64,000 nucleotides of DNA from positions 124,001-188,000 of the forward strand of contig NZ_JAKZAJ010000006.1 in assembly GCF_023156285.1 (NCBI RefSeq), given 5' to 3'. The notes beneath the pieces were generated by a model. It did not search any database. It was not told where the DNA came from and worked only from the letters and a program-made list of their open reading frames with translations. This DNA comes from Marinobacter koreensis (GTDB taxonomy: Bacteria; Pseudomonadota; Gammaproteobacteria; Pseudomonadales; Oleiphilaceae). Each line of letters starts with the position of its first letter. The stretch's first letter is position 1. A program made the position numbers and the translations under genes. This document shows positions 38,232 through 47,465 of this stretch, one piece after another.

Positions 38232-39263
38232 TTACATGGCATCTACCATGGCGTCTTTGCCCTGGGCGGTCCGACGATATTCGATCGGCGTCATTCCGGA
38301 CCAGCGTTTGAAAGCACGGTAGAAGGTACTCGGTTCCGAAAAGCCGGTCAGATAGACAATTTCATCAATCGACTCGTCCGTTGTCGCCAGAAGTTGCCGG
38401 GCCAGACGGTACCGGAATTCGGCAAGCACCTGATTGAAACTGGTTTCGGCCTCGGTCAATCGGGTCCGGAGGGTTCTGGGCTTGATACCGAGTCTTCCGG
38501 CAACCGCGTCCAGGGTCACTTCACCGCTATCCAGAAGCTCGGCAACGATACGTTCCACCTGCCCGACGATGTCCTTTTTCTCCAACCGGGCCACCTGCTC
38601 ACTGGCAAACCGCTCATGGAGATCGAGCAACTCCGGTTCGGCGTGCGGAGAGGTATGCTGCAACAGGCTCACGGGGAAATAGAGGCGATTCTCCTCCGCA
38701 TCAAAGACAACCTCGCAGCCGAACACTTCGGCGACGTGCTCCTGCCCCTGTTCCCGACTATGCTCGAACTCTACGCGCGACGGGTAGAACTGATCGTCGG
38801 TAATGGACCGGAAAAACGTGATCAGCCCAAGGGCAAAACACTCGTTGAAATGTTTGAGGCGACGGACATCGTCGCAGGCCGCATCCAGGACCATGCAGGC
38901 GTTGTCGCCCTCAATGAAGAAATCGGTATTGGCTGCATCGCTGAGCAGCCGCTGGTAATTCTGGGCTCGCCGCAACCCCTCTCCAAAGGTCGGACTGCTC
39001 AGAAACAGGTATTCGAGGACCTGCCCCTTGTAGGCGGGCAGGAGCTGCCCGAGATGAAGGCCTATATCCGGGTCACCGGACACATCCTCCAACGCCTGCC
39101 AGAAGTAAAGCTGCGCGCTATGCGGCGTTCGCAGCTGATCGGTGTATACATAGCTCTCATCCACGCCCAGGCGACTGAAGACGGCATCGGTATCAACACC
39201 CTTTTTCTTCATCGCCTCATAAATCAGGCGCAACATTACTCCCGCGTCACGAAGTTCCTGCAT
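38232..39263 (-). CDS. AraC family transcriptional regulator
   Basis: A 343-aa regulator, again with an N-terminal Arabinose_bd-type domain (SAQLYFWQALEDVSGDPDIGLHLGQLL) and a C-terminal HTH_18 pair (LDAVAGRLGIKPRTLRTRL and SIDEIVYLTGFSEPSTFYRAFKRWSGMTP). It is divergent from the MaoC-like gene across about 208 bases, so that gene is a candidate target. The effector is unknown. Confidence 0.93.
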   Translation of the reverse strand: MQELRDAGVMLRLIYEAMKKKGVDTDAVFSRLGVDESYVYTDQLRTPHSAQLYFWQALEDVSGDPDIGLHLGQLLPAYKGQVLEYLFLSSPTFGEGLRRAQNYQRLLSDAANTDFFIEGDNACMVLDAACDDVRRLKHFNECFALGLITFFRSITDDQFYPSRVEFEHSREQGQEHVAEVFGCEVVFDAEENRLYFPVSLLQHTSPHAEPELLDLHERFASEQVARLEKKDIVGQVERIVAELLDSGEVTLDAVAGRLGIKPRTLRTRLTEAETSFNQVLAEFRYRLARQLLATTDESIDEIVYLTGFSEPSTFYRAFKRWSGMTPIEYRRTAQGKDAMVDAM

Positions 39264-39471
39264 AAGATCCCGCTTTTTTTATTTATGGGTACTACTTTGA
39301 CCCGCCGGACAACCAGCGGGGCGTGCCAAGCCAATGATCGAGCCAGTCGGGTTTGCCAGACTCAACCAGAGTGTAAAAAGCCGGAAAATCCCGGGCATAG
39401 CCTCTCTTTCCGGGGCCAGAGGCGATCTGTGTTAATAATAGAGCATATCAGGCGACAAGGAGACCTGCACC

Positions 39472-40347
39472 ATGCCGACGCCGTTGATTTATCGCAACCG
39501 ACCACCGGCCCTGCTGCCACTGTTCAGCAAGGCCCTGATTCCCAAGCGAATGAACCCGGGTGCGCAACCGACGATCCCCGAACTTGAGGCACACCTGCTC
39601 GGAGTGGCCACGGTTAACGAACGATTGGCCGAATACTCGTCGGTCTGCGGGTTCAGTCAGCACACCAGTGTCCCGGTAACCTGGCCGCACATACTCGCGT
39701 TTCCCCTGCATCTGAAATTGCTGACCGAACCGGATTTCCCCCTGCCGTTGCTGGGACTGGTGCATCTGCGAAACACCATCACCCAGCATCGTCCAATCGG
39801 TGCAGGCGAAACCCTGGATCTGACCGTGCGGCTGGGGAACCAGCAGGAAACCGCCCGTGGCATCGAGTTCGACCTCACCACAGAGGCCCGTTCGGCTGGC
39901 ACTCTCGCCTGGCAGGAAACCAGCACCAACCTGTTTCGCAAGCCAACCTCCAAAGACACGACGTCCGGGCAGAAACAGGCTTCAGAGCTGCAGCGCTTTG
40001 CGCAAACCCTGTCGATCAGGGCCCCGGAATCCATTGGACGTCAGTACGGAGCGGTCTCCGGCGACCGCAATCCGATTCACTTGCATGCACTCACAGCCCG
40101 GGCGTTCGGATTTCCGAGGGCCATTGCCCATGGCATGTGGAGCCAGGCAAAAATCCTGGCGGAGCTGGAACAGCAGGAAGGTTGGAAAGGAGAGTCCTTC
40201 ACCGTGAGCTGCCAGTTCAAGAAACCGCTCTTCCTTCCGGGAGTGGCGACCCTTGAGTGGCAGGCTGATCAAAGTGGCTGGGACTATCAGCTTCTTAACA
40301 GCAAAGGGGATGCGCCCCACCTGATCGGGCGCGTTGACTGGCTCTAA
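39472..40347 (+). CDS. MaoC-like (R)-specific enoyl-CoA hydratase / acyl dehydratase
   Basis: A 291-aa protein of double hot-dog layout. The C-terminal half holds the hydratase-2 motif YGAVSGDRNPIHLHALTARA followed by FPRAIAHGMWSQAK, which includes the catalytic Asp and His. The N-terminal half is degenerate, as in eukaryotic-type and fungal double hot-dog hydratases. Expected substrates are acyl-CoA or acyl-ACP intermediates. Its end overlaps the sensor kinase stop by 4 bases on the opposite strand. Confidence 0.9.
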   Translation: MPTPLIYRNRPPALLPLFSKALIPKRMNPGAQPTIPELEAHLLGVATVNERLAEYSSVCGFSQHTSVPVTWPHILAFPLHLKLLTEPDFPLPLLGLVHLRNTITQHRPIGAGETLDLTVRLGNQQETARGIEFDLTTEARSAGTLAWQETSTNLFRKPTSKDTTSGQKQASELQRFAQTLSIRAPESIGRQYGAVSGDRNPIHLHALTARAFGFPRAIAHGMWSQAKILAELEQQEGWKGESFTVSCQFKKPLFLPGVATLEWQADQSGWDYQLLNSKGDAPHLIGRVDWL

Positions 40348-41918
40348 TCAGTGCCGGAGGGCTGGCACGGCTCACCCTCCGCACCCGATACCGGGAGCGT
40401 GAAGAAGAATCGGGCACCGCCGTCTTCAGGGCGCTCAAAACCGATTTCACCGCCCTGCGCCTGAATCAGCGAACGACAGGTGGCCAGCCCGATCCCCATG
40501 CCTTCGTCCTTGGTGGTGTAGAAGGGGTGAAAAAGCTTCTCTTCGGCGTCATCCGGCAGGCCAACTCCGTGATCGCGAACCTCGATCCGCACACACGCAT
40601 CGCCTTTCAGGTAGGCCCGTACCTCTACCGGTTCCGATGCCCCTGCCGAACGGGTGGACTCGAGGGCATTGCGGATCAGGTTCAGGGCCACCTGCTGCAC
40701 CTGCACCGGGTCCGCCAGGACATCGGGCAAGGCGTCGTCGAGCAGCACTTCTATCCCACCCTCGTTGTTGCGCATATCCACTTCGGCAAACTGGCGGGTA
40801 TCTTCCAGCAGCGCCTCCACCGAAAGGATTTCCTTTCCGGTGGCAGGCTTCTTCATGAAACGACGGATACGGCGAATAATTTCGCTGGCACGATGGGATT
40901 GCGCCTCAATCTTGTCCAGTGTTTCCTGTAACAGGGAGAGATCCGGGGACTCCTTACCCATCATGCGCTTGGCCACACGGGCGTAGTTGGTGATGGCCGT
41001 TAATGGCTGATTCACTTCATGGGCGAAACCGGCAGCCATTTCCCCCATCGTGGTCAGACGGGACGTGTGTGCCAGCTGATCGCGCTGTTCCTGAACCAGC
41101 TCCCGCGCCTCCTGCAGCTCCTTCTCGCTTTCCAGCTCCGCTGTAATGTCCCTGAAAACCACCACGGCGCCGTGCAACTCATCATTATCCAGTTTGGGCG
41201 TGGAACGATACTCGGCCGGAAATCCGGTCCCATCCAGCCGCTGAAGCCGGATATCCCGCTGATTTTCGGCAACGCCCTGTCGACAGGTGGCCTTTACCGG
41301 CAGGCCATCAGGATCGTCCGAGCAGGTTGCAAAATGCAGTTCGAAAAAGTTCTGGCCAATCAATTCCTCAGCGGGCGCGCCCATGATCAGCGCAGCGGCA
41401 GGGTTGGCAAACTCGATGATTCCGTTCTCGTCGAGGCCGTAGATACCTTCGCTGATGGAGTTGAGGATCCGGGCCTGGTCCCCCTGCAATTCCCGGTTGC
41501 GCGCCTGCAACTCGCGTTCGAGCCGGATAACCCGGGCGTGCGTCTTTACCCGCGCAATCACTTCCTGGGACTGAAATGGTTTGGAGATGTAATCAGCGCC
41601 GCCGAGGTTAAAACCTTTCACTTTTGCCTGAAGATCGTCCAGGGCGGACAGGAACACAACGGCGCAATCGGCCGTCTGCGGATCGTCTTTGAGCCGCTGA
41701 CACACTTCGTAGCCGTCCATTTCCGGCATCATGATGTCCAGCAGAATAACTTCGGGCTGGTGCCGATGGGCTAGGTCCAGAGCCTTTTCGCCCTCATTGG
41801 CAATCAAAAGGCGATAGCCTTTGTCTTTCAGGGTTTCATAGAGGACTTTGAGGTTCTGAGGGTTGTCATCAACCAACAGAACCGTCACCTCGGAATTCTC
41901 GCTGACGGTTTCAGTCAT
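40344..41918 (-). CDS. Hybrid sensor histidine kinase (REC-PAS-HisKA-HATPase)
   Basis: A 524-aa soluble kinase with no membrane helix. An N-terminal receiver (VTVLLVDDNPQNLKVLYETL, phospho-Asp in VILLDIMMPEMDGYEV) is followed by a coiled linker, a PAS domain (residues about 150-265, DENGIIEFANPAAALIMG), HisKA with the phospho-His in GFAHEVNQPLTAITNYARVA, and an HATPase_c (NLIRNALESTRSAG, DHGVGLPDDA, GMGIGLATCRSLI). The FixL/DctB-like HisKA fits the FixJ-type regulator just upstream. The N-terminal receiver suggests input from another phosphorelay. Confidence 0.93.
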   Translation of the reverse strand: MTETVSENSEVTVLLVDDNPQNLKVLYETLKDKGYRLLIANEGEKALDLAHRHQPEVILLDIMMPEMDGYEVCQRLKDDPQTADCAVVFLSALDDLQAKVKGFNLGGADYISKPFQSQEVIARVKTHARVIRLERELQARNRELQGDQARILNSISEGIYGLDENGIIEFANPAAALIMGAPAEELIGQNFFELHFATCSDDPDGLPVKATCRQGVAENQRDIRLQRLDGTGFPAEYRSTPKLDNDELHGAVVVFRDITAELESEKELQEARELVQEQRDQLAHTSRLTTMGEMAAGFAHEVNQPLTAITNYARVAKRMMGKESPDLSLLQETLDKIEAQSHRASEIIRRIRRFMKKPATGKEILSVEALLEDTRQFAEVDMRNNEGGIEVLLDDALPDVLADPVQVQQVALNLIRNALESTRSAGASEPVEVRAYLKGDACVRIEVRDHGVGLPDDAEEKLFHPFYTTKDEGMGIGLATCRSLIQAQGGEIGFERPEDGGARFFFTLPVSGAEGEPCQPSGTD

Positions 41919-41968
41919 AGAGTCGGGCCGGTAAAAAACATCTCGCCATCATGCCGGCGCGGGCACGC

Positions 41969-42589
41969 TTAGTCGATAAGGTCCTTTACGGACAAGACCA
42001 TACGAACGAGATGTGCCAGAGAGTGGGTTCCCATCTTGTGCATAACCCGGGAACGATGGATCTCGACCGTACGCTGGCTGATCTCGAGCTCGATCGCAAT
42101 AACCTTGTTCGCCTGGCCTGCAATCATCCGGTCCATGATTTCATGCTCCCGGGGCGTCAGGCTCTTGATGCGCCGGATGATTTCCTGCTTCTCATCCAGA
42201 GTCTTGCGCTGCTCCAGGTCCTGCTCCAGCGCCGCTTCGATCTTTTCGAGAAGCGCCTCTTCACGGTAGGGCTTCTGGATAAAATCCACCGCCCCTTCCT
42301 TCATGGCATCAACCGCCATGGGCACATCGCCATGCCCGGTCACAAAGATGATGGGCAGAATGGAGTGCTTGTCGTTCAGCTTTTTCTGCAGCTCCATCCC
42401 GTCCATGCCGGGCATCCGGATATCCAGCACGATGCAGCCGGCCATCTTGTCGGAATAATCCCGCAAAAACGCATTTGCGCTCTCGTAGGTCTGCACCGGC
42501 TTGCCATCGGATTTCAACAGCAGCTCGAGGGAATCGCGCACCGCCTCATCATCCTCAACTACGTACACAGTCTGCTGGATATCTGTCAT
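41969..42589 (-). CDS. FixJ/NarL-type response regulator
   Basis: A 206-aa regulator. The receiver (VYVVEDDEAVRDSLELLL) has its phospho-Asp in GCIVLDIRMPGMDGMELQ and the switch lysine in FIQKPYREEALL. The LuxR/GerE helix-turn-helix is LTPREHEIMDRMIAGQANKV to VEIHRSRVMHKMG. It is transcribed just ahead of the hybrid kinase (gap about 50 bases). The target genes are not obvious in this window. Confidence 0.94.
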   Translation of the reverse strand: MTDIQQTVYVVEDDEAVRDSLELLLKSDGKPVQTYESANAFLRDYSDKMAGCIVLDIRMPGMDGMELQKKLNDKHSILPIIFVTGHGDVPMAVDAMKEGAVDFIQKPYREEALLEKIEAALEQDLEQRKTLDEKQEIIRRIKSLTPREHEIMDRMIAGQANKVIAIELEISQRTVEIHRSRVMHKMGTHSLAHLVRMVLSVKDLID

Positions 42590-42628
42590 GGGTGTATTCT
42601 CTCCTGTCCGTTTTCTTATCGTTTCCGG

Positions 42629-45055
42629 TCAGTGAATTGACGGGTCCTTGTGATCGGCCTTGGCGTGTTCCTGGCGCTCGTGCTCCCGCATTTGTTCAAG
42701 CCGTTGCTGGATAATGCCAAAAACGCTCTGCTTCGGATACCTGCCCCGCTTGTCGGGCTTGCCCGCTGGCAACCCCAATAACAGGCTGATCGCCTCTTCA
42801 ACGTGGGCAACCGCATAGACTGAAAACTGTCTGGCCCTGACCGCGCTGACCACTTCCGCATCCAACATCAGGTTCTGGACATTGGTCACGGGTACAATCA
42901 CGCCCTGCTCACCTGTCAGCCCGCCCTTCAACTGACAGGTGGCGAAGAACCCTTCCACTTTTTCGTTCACGCCGCCAATCGGCTGGACCTCACCGAACTG
43001 GTTGACCGACCCCGTAATCGCCAGATCCTGACGAACCGGCACACCGGACAACGACGATACCAGGGCACAAAGTTCCGCCAGCGAAGCACTGTCTCCCTCG
43101 ACTTCACCGTAGTTCTGCTCAAACGTGAGGCTGGCAGAGAGATGCATGGGGTCGTCGACGGCGAACTTCGATGACAGCCAGGAGGTCAGGATCATCACTC
43201 CCTTGGAATGAATGTTCCCCCCCAGCTTGGCATCCCGCTCAATGTCCATGACACCACCATCGCCATAATAGCAGGTTGCCGTCACCCGATTGGAAAGGCC
43301 AAATTCATATCCACCGGTCGATAGTACGGACAGGGCGTTAACCTGGCCCACACAGGTGCCGGTGGTCGAGACAAGCGTCGACCCATCCCGGATGGAATCG
43401 TAGAACTGATCCCGTATACGACTGCTTCGGTACCGGGCACTTTCCAGTGCCCTTTCGACATGCACGTCGGTAATCAGACGGGCCCCAGCCTGCCGGGCCC
43501 AGAAATCGGACTCCCGAAGCAGATTGGCAATGTCCGCTGCATGCAGCGACAGACGGTCCTGATGCTCGGCCATGCGCGCGCTGTGCTCGATGATGCGCGC
43601 CACCGCTTTGTTGGTGCAGTGGAGCAGTTTCTTCTCACTGACCAGACTGGCAATAAACTTGGCATACAGCAGCTGGCTGTCGTCGGTCCGGTACATTTCG
43701 TTTTCAAAGTCCGCCGTCACCCGGAACAACTCGGAAAACTCGGAATCGTATTCCTGCAACAGCAGCCAGGTTTCCCGATCTCCGAACAGGACAATCTTGA
43801 CGTCGAGGGGGACGCCCTCCGGTTCGATGGAGATGGTTCCGGACAGCGTCATCTCACGCTCCAACGAGTTGATCTGCAGCGACCGGGAACGCAGGGCCCG
43901 TTTGAGGCCATCCCATACAAACGGCTGCTCCAGAACCTTGATCGCATCCATCAGGAGGTACCCACCGTTGGCCTTGTGCAGACTCCCCGGACGAATCAGG
44001 GAAAAGTCGGTGAACACGGTACCCTTGTAGGTCACGTTCTCCACATACCCGAACAGGTTGTGGTAAGTCGGATTTTCCTCAACGATCACCGGCACTTCAT
44101 TGCTTTTCTGGTGTACGAGCAGGTTAATCAGATACCGGCGGGGCATCTTTTTGTCGAGAGACGCATAGGCGATGGCCACCTGCTCTTCACTGTCGTCCAG
44201 GAAAATGTCGAGGTTTTCCACCAGATCCGCCCGGACGGCATTGATATATTCGACAACATCCGGCAGCTCCCGGTACTTTTCAACAAGCTCGTCCAGCTGA
44301 TGACCGGAAATCCCCTCCAGAGTTTCCTGATTCAGGGCATGCTGCTTCTCGGCATACTCCTGCTCCCAGTCGGCAATCTTACGCAAGGCCTGCCGCAGAC
44401 GTTTCTCCAGTCTGTTGATGGCGTCCTCAAAACGATCGCGCTCCTTCTCGCTGAGCGCTTCGAAAGTTTCCGCAGTGTGCGGCTCGTCTCCGTTCATGGC
44501 CACCAGACGGTACCCGCCCGGTGTCGTGACAGTCAGACTGATTTTCTTGCGTTTGGCCTGGACCGCGACCTTCTCGAGTTCATCTTCCTGCTTCTTGCCA
44601 TATTCATTCTTGAGCTGCTCGGATCGCTCCAGAAAACTGTCACTGTCGAACGTCTGGGGAATCACCTTGACCAGCCGTGACATCAGTCTGTCCATATCCT
44701 GCTTGAGCTGAGACCCGAGACCCGCGGGGAGCTTCAACAGCTTGGGAATCCGCGGCTCCTCGAAATTGGCCACATAGCACCAGTCATGGCTCTGTTGCTC
44801 GGTATCTACATGGTGTTCCAGATAGCGGAGCATCATGGTGCGCTTGCCCAGACCATTCCGTCCCACTGCATAGACGTTGTAGCCTCCGTGCGGCATCGCC
44901 AGCGCAAAACGCACCGCTTCCTGGGCACGGTTCTGACCGACAATTTCAGCCAACGGCTCCAGTTGCTTCGTGGTCTTGAAGAGAAGGTCTTTCAGAACGC
45001 AGGCTTTGTAGAGCTGATGCAGAGGCAATGGCTTCAAGGTATGTTCCTGTAACAA
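42629..45055 (-). CDS. Lon-like ATP-dependent protease (LonB-type, AAA_32 family)
   Basis: An 808-aa AAA+ protease. The N-terminal ATPase has an atypical P-loop (VGRNGLGKRTMMLRYL, with Arg after the Lys) and a long helical insert (residues about 130-270). A Walker B-like segment is GGYLLMDAIKVL. The C-terminal Lon proteolytic domain has the catalytic Ser in EGDSASLAELCALVSSLSG and the Lys in GGVNEKVEGFFATC. No Lon N-domain is present. Members of this family in bacteria are poorly studied quality-control proteases. Confidence 0.93.
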   Translation of the reverse strand: MLQEHTLKPLPLHQLYKACVLKDLLFKTTKQLEPLAEIVGQNRAQEAVRFALAMPHGGYNVYAVGRNGLGKRTMMLRYLEHHVDTEQQSHDWCYVANFEEPRIPKLLKLPAGLGSQLKQDMDRLMSRLVKVIPQTFDSDSFLERSEQLKNEYGKKQEDELEKVAVQAKRKKISLTVTTPGGYRLVAMNGDEPHTAETFEALSEKERDRFEDAINRLEKRLRQALRKIADWEQEYAEKQHALNQETLEGISGHQLDELVEKYRELPDVVEYINAVRADLVENLDIFLDDSEEQVAIAYASLDKKMPRRYLINLLVHQKSNEVPVIVEENPTYHNLFGYVENVTYKGTVFTDFSLIRPGSLHKANGGYLLMDAIKVLEQPFVWDGLKRALRSRSLQINSLEREMTLSGTISIEPEGVPLDVKIVLFGDRETWLLLQEYDSEFSELFRVTADFENEMYRTDDSQLLYAKFIASLVSEKKLLHCTNKAVARIIEHSARMAEHQDRLSLHAADIANLLRESDFWARQAGARLITDVHVERALESARYRSSRIRDQFYDSIRDGSTLVSTTGTCVGQVNALSVLSTGGYEFGLSNRVTATCYYGDGGVMDIERDAKLGGNIHSKGVMILTSWLSSKFAVDDPMHLSASLTFEQNYGEVEGDSASLAELCALVSSLSGVPVRQDLAITGSVNQFGEVQPIGGVNEKVEGFFATCQLKGGLTGEQGVIVPVTNVQNLMLDAEVVSAVRARQFSVYAVAHVEEAISLLLGLPAGKPDKRGRYPKQSVFGIIQQRLEQMREHERQEHAKADHKDPSIH

Positions 45056-45148
45056 TCCGGATAACTGATTGATTGAAGAGTCTTTGGCCGCTCATTGTAG
45101 ATTCTGCAAGCCGCCCTGTCGCGTTTTGGCAAAAGTTTTACTTACCAG

Positions 45149-45610
45149 CTAGATCAGCCCGGCGTCGAGACTCGCCGCCACGTAAAGTCCCAGTTCGCGA
45201 CAGTCATTTTCGAAGTGGTCCCGGTACTCGCCACGACAGACAAGCGGTTCGTGAATGCGCCGCCAGCGCAGACCGGTAGTGATAGAGTCAATCGCCCGGC
45301 AGGTGCCTGTGCCATCATGGCCTGCTCGAACGTAATAGGTGAAGGGTAATCCCTGGGTCTTTTCCAGACAGGGGTAATAAGTACGGTCAAAAAAGTCCTT
45401 CAGGGCACCACTCATGTACCCCAGGTTCTCGGTTGTGCCAAGGATAATGGCATCACACTCAAGAACGTCTTCCGGACCAGCCTCCAGCGGTGGTTTGACC
45501 ACCACCTCAACGGCCTCGATGTCCTCATGCCGGGCGCCAGCACAGACAGTGTCCCGTAATCGAAGGGTATTCGGGGAAGGCGCGTGAGCGAAAATCAGCA
45601 ACCGTTTCAT
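45149..45610 (-). CDS. Flavodoxin-like NAD(P)H-dependent oxidoreductase
   Basis: A 153-aa flavodoxin-fold protein starting MKRLLIFAHAPSPNTLRLRD. The FMN phosphate loop is replaced by HAPSPNT, and the second flavin-binding loop is GTTENLGYMSGALKDFFDRT. The ATG at 45610 is chosen over an upstream ATG because GGGAGG stands 5 bases before it. It lies directly after recA on the same strand, where recX is often found. Confidence 0.85.
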   Translation of the reverse strand: MKRLLIFAHAPSPNTLRLRDTVCAGARHEDIEAVEVVVKPPLEAGPEDVLECDAIILGTTENLGYMSGALKDFFDRTYYPCLEKTQGLPFTYYVRAGHDGTGTCRAIDSITTGLRWRRIHEPLVCRGEYRDHFENDCRELGLYVAASLDAGLI

Positions 45611-45642
45611 CGCACCTCCCCTCTTCACAGCCCGGAATACTC

Positions 45643-46686
45643 TTAGAGCAACTCTCCATTGGCCTCGGCCGGCTCTGCCGCCGCATCTTTCTTGACCGGC
45701 TTGGGCATCAGCTTGTCGCGGACCTTGGCTTCAATCTCGGTGGCAATGTCCATGTTTTCTTCCAGGAACTTGCAGGCGTTGGCCTTGCCCTGGCCAATCT
45801 TGTCACCATTGTATGCGTACCAGGCGCCGGATTTGTCCACGAAGCCTTCCTTCACACCCATGTCCAGAACCTCGGCCATGTGGTAGATGCCCTTGCCATA
45901 CATGATCTGGAACTCAGCCTGCTTGAACGGCGGAGAAACCTTGTTCTTGACGACCTTGACGCGGGTTTCGTTACCCACCACTTCATCGCCGTCCTTGACG
46001 GAACCGATGCGACGGATGTCCAGGCGGACGGAAGAGTAAAATTTCAGCGCGTTACCGCCGGTGGTCGTCTCTGGCGAACCAAACATCACACCAATCTTCA
46101 TACGAATCTGGTTGATGAACACCATCAGACAGTTTGCATGCTTGACGTTACCGGTCAGCTTGCGCAGCGCCTGGGACATCAGTCGTGCCTGAAGGCCAAC
46201 GTGGCTGTCGCCCATCTCGCCTTCGATCTCCGCTTTCGGCGTCAACGCCGCCACGGAGTCGACAATAATCACATCCACGGCGTTGGAGCGAACCAGCATG
46301 TCGGCAATTTCAAGCGCCTGTTCGCCAGTGTCCGGCTGGGAGACCAGAAGATCATCAACGTTAACCCCCAGTTTCTCGGCGTACACCGGATCCAGCGCAT
46401 GCTCGGCGTCCACGAATGCACAGGTCTTGCCCTGCTTCTGGGCTTCGGCGATCACCTGCAGAGTCAGCGTGGTTTTACCGGAACTTTCCGGGCCGTAGAT
46501 TTCAACGATCCGGCCGTAAGGCAGACCACCAATACCCAGGGCAACGTCCAGCCCCAGGGAACCGGTAGAGACCGCAGGAATGGCTTCGCGGGGCTGATCC
46601 CCCATCTTCATGACGGCACCCTTGCCGAACTGGCGCTCGATCTGGCTCAGCGCTGCGCTCAATGCTTTCTTGCGGTTGTCTTCCAT
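45643..46686 (-). CDS. recA: Recombinase A
   Basis: A 347-aa ATPase that promotes strand exchange and activates LexA cleavage. The P-loop is [17 protein letters not shown], followed by [19 protein letters not shown], and the L2 loop region [20 protein letters not shown]. The frame continues upstream, but the ATG at 46686 ([13 protein letters not shown]) is the standard start. A LexA box lies about 95 bases upstream. No recX follows. Confidence 0.98.
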   Translation of the reverse strand: MEDNRKKALSAALSQIERQFGKGAVMKMGDQPREAIPAVSTGSLGLDVALGIGGLPYGRIVEIYGPESSGKTTLTLQVIAEAQKQGKTCAFVDAEHALDPVYAEKLGVNVDDLLVSQPDTGEQALEIADMLVRSNAVDVIIVDSVAALTPKAEIEGEMGDSHVGLQARLMSQALRKLTGNVKHANCLMVFINQIRMKIGVMFGSPETTTGGNALKFYSSVRLDIRRIGSVKDGDEVVGNETRVKVVKNKVSPPFKQAEFQIMYGKGIYHMAEVLDMGVKEGFVDKSGAWYAYNGDKIGQGKANACKFLEENMDIATEIEAKVRDKLMPKPVKKDAAAEPAEANGELL

Positions 46687-46781
46687 TGCTACAAACCCTC
46701 GTCGCCGGGGCTGCCAGCCCTTTTCCAGGAGACCGACAGCGAAATCTGGAAGGAAACCACCGGAGCCATCCAGTGCATTTC

Positions 46782-46797
46782 CTGTATATTTGAACAG
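46782..46797 (-). promoter_or_regulatory. LexA (SOS) box of recA
   Basis: CTGTATATTTGAACAG matches the CTGT-N8-ACAG operator consensus exactly. It lies upstream of recA in the gap to pncC, so SOS control of recA is expected. Confidence 0.88.
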
Positions 46798-46847
46798 TAT
46801 TAAAACATAAGCGGATGAGGAGACCAACCCCTCCCGCGTGAAGCGAT

Positions 46848-47360
46848 TCAAGAAACCGACGAAGTTCGCTCGATGTACTCCGTCACTGCCTCCAGCACAA
46901 ACAGAACCGACTGGCGGCGCACCTGATCCCGATCGCCCTGAAAATGCCGAACAGCCGCCTCTGTACTGGCTCCGCCGGCGCCCCAGGCAAACCAGACAGT
47001 CCCGACCGGCTTTCCCTCACTCCCCCCGCCGGGGCCGGCGACACCACTGATCGCTACTGCGACATCAACGCCCGCCGCCCTGACAGCTCCGGACACCATC
47101 TCCCGGACCACCGGCTCACTGACCGCACCGTGAGCGTCCAGGGTCTCTTCTTTGACCCCCAGTAACGCCTGCTTTGCACCGTTACTGTAGGTCACCAGCC
47201 CGGCCATGACATAGGCCGAAGAGCCAGGGCGATCCGTCAGCACCTTGGCAACCCAGCCGCCGGTGCAGCTTTCGGCGGTGGCAATGGTACGTCGCTGGCT
47301 GTCCAGGAGTTTGCCGAGCCGCAAACCCGCATGCTCAAGGTCGTGGTCAGTCACTGACAT
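46848..47360 (-). CDS. pncC: Nicotinamide-nucleotide amidohydrolase (CinA C-terminal type)
   Basis: A 170-aa enzyme that deamidates NMN to NaMN in NAD recycling. It contains only the CinA C-terminal domain, with [28 protein letters not shown]-type [17 protein letters not shown], and [20 protein letters not shown]. It lies directly upstream of recA, as in Pseudomonas, and is divergent from mutS. Confidence 0.95.
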   Translation of the reverse strand: MSVTDHDLEHAGLRLGKLLDSQRRTIATAESCTGGWVAKVLTDRPGSSAYVMAGLVTYSNGAKQALLGVKEETLDAHGAVSEPVVREMVSGAVRAAGVDVAVAISGVAGPGGGSEGKPVGTVWFAWGAGGASTEAAVRHFQGDRDQVRRQSVLFVLEAVTEYIERTSSVS

Positions 47361-47465
47361 GTCGCTCTCCTCGGGAAAGGGTTTATCGAAACGCTTCGTT
47401 TCATCGCCGGCGTTATTTTCTTACAATTCACGCCTCCATCCAATCCAACGCAGACCGGACCACTC

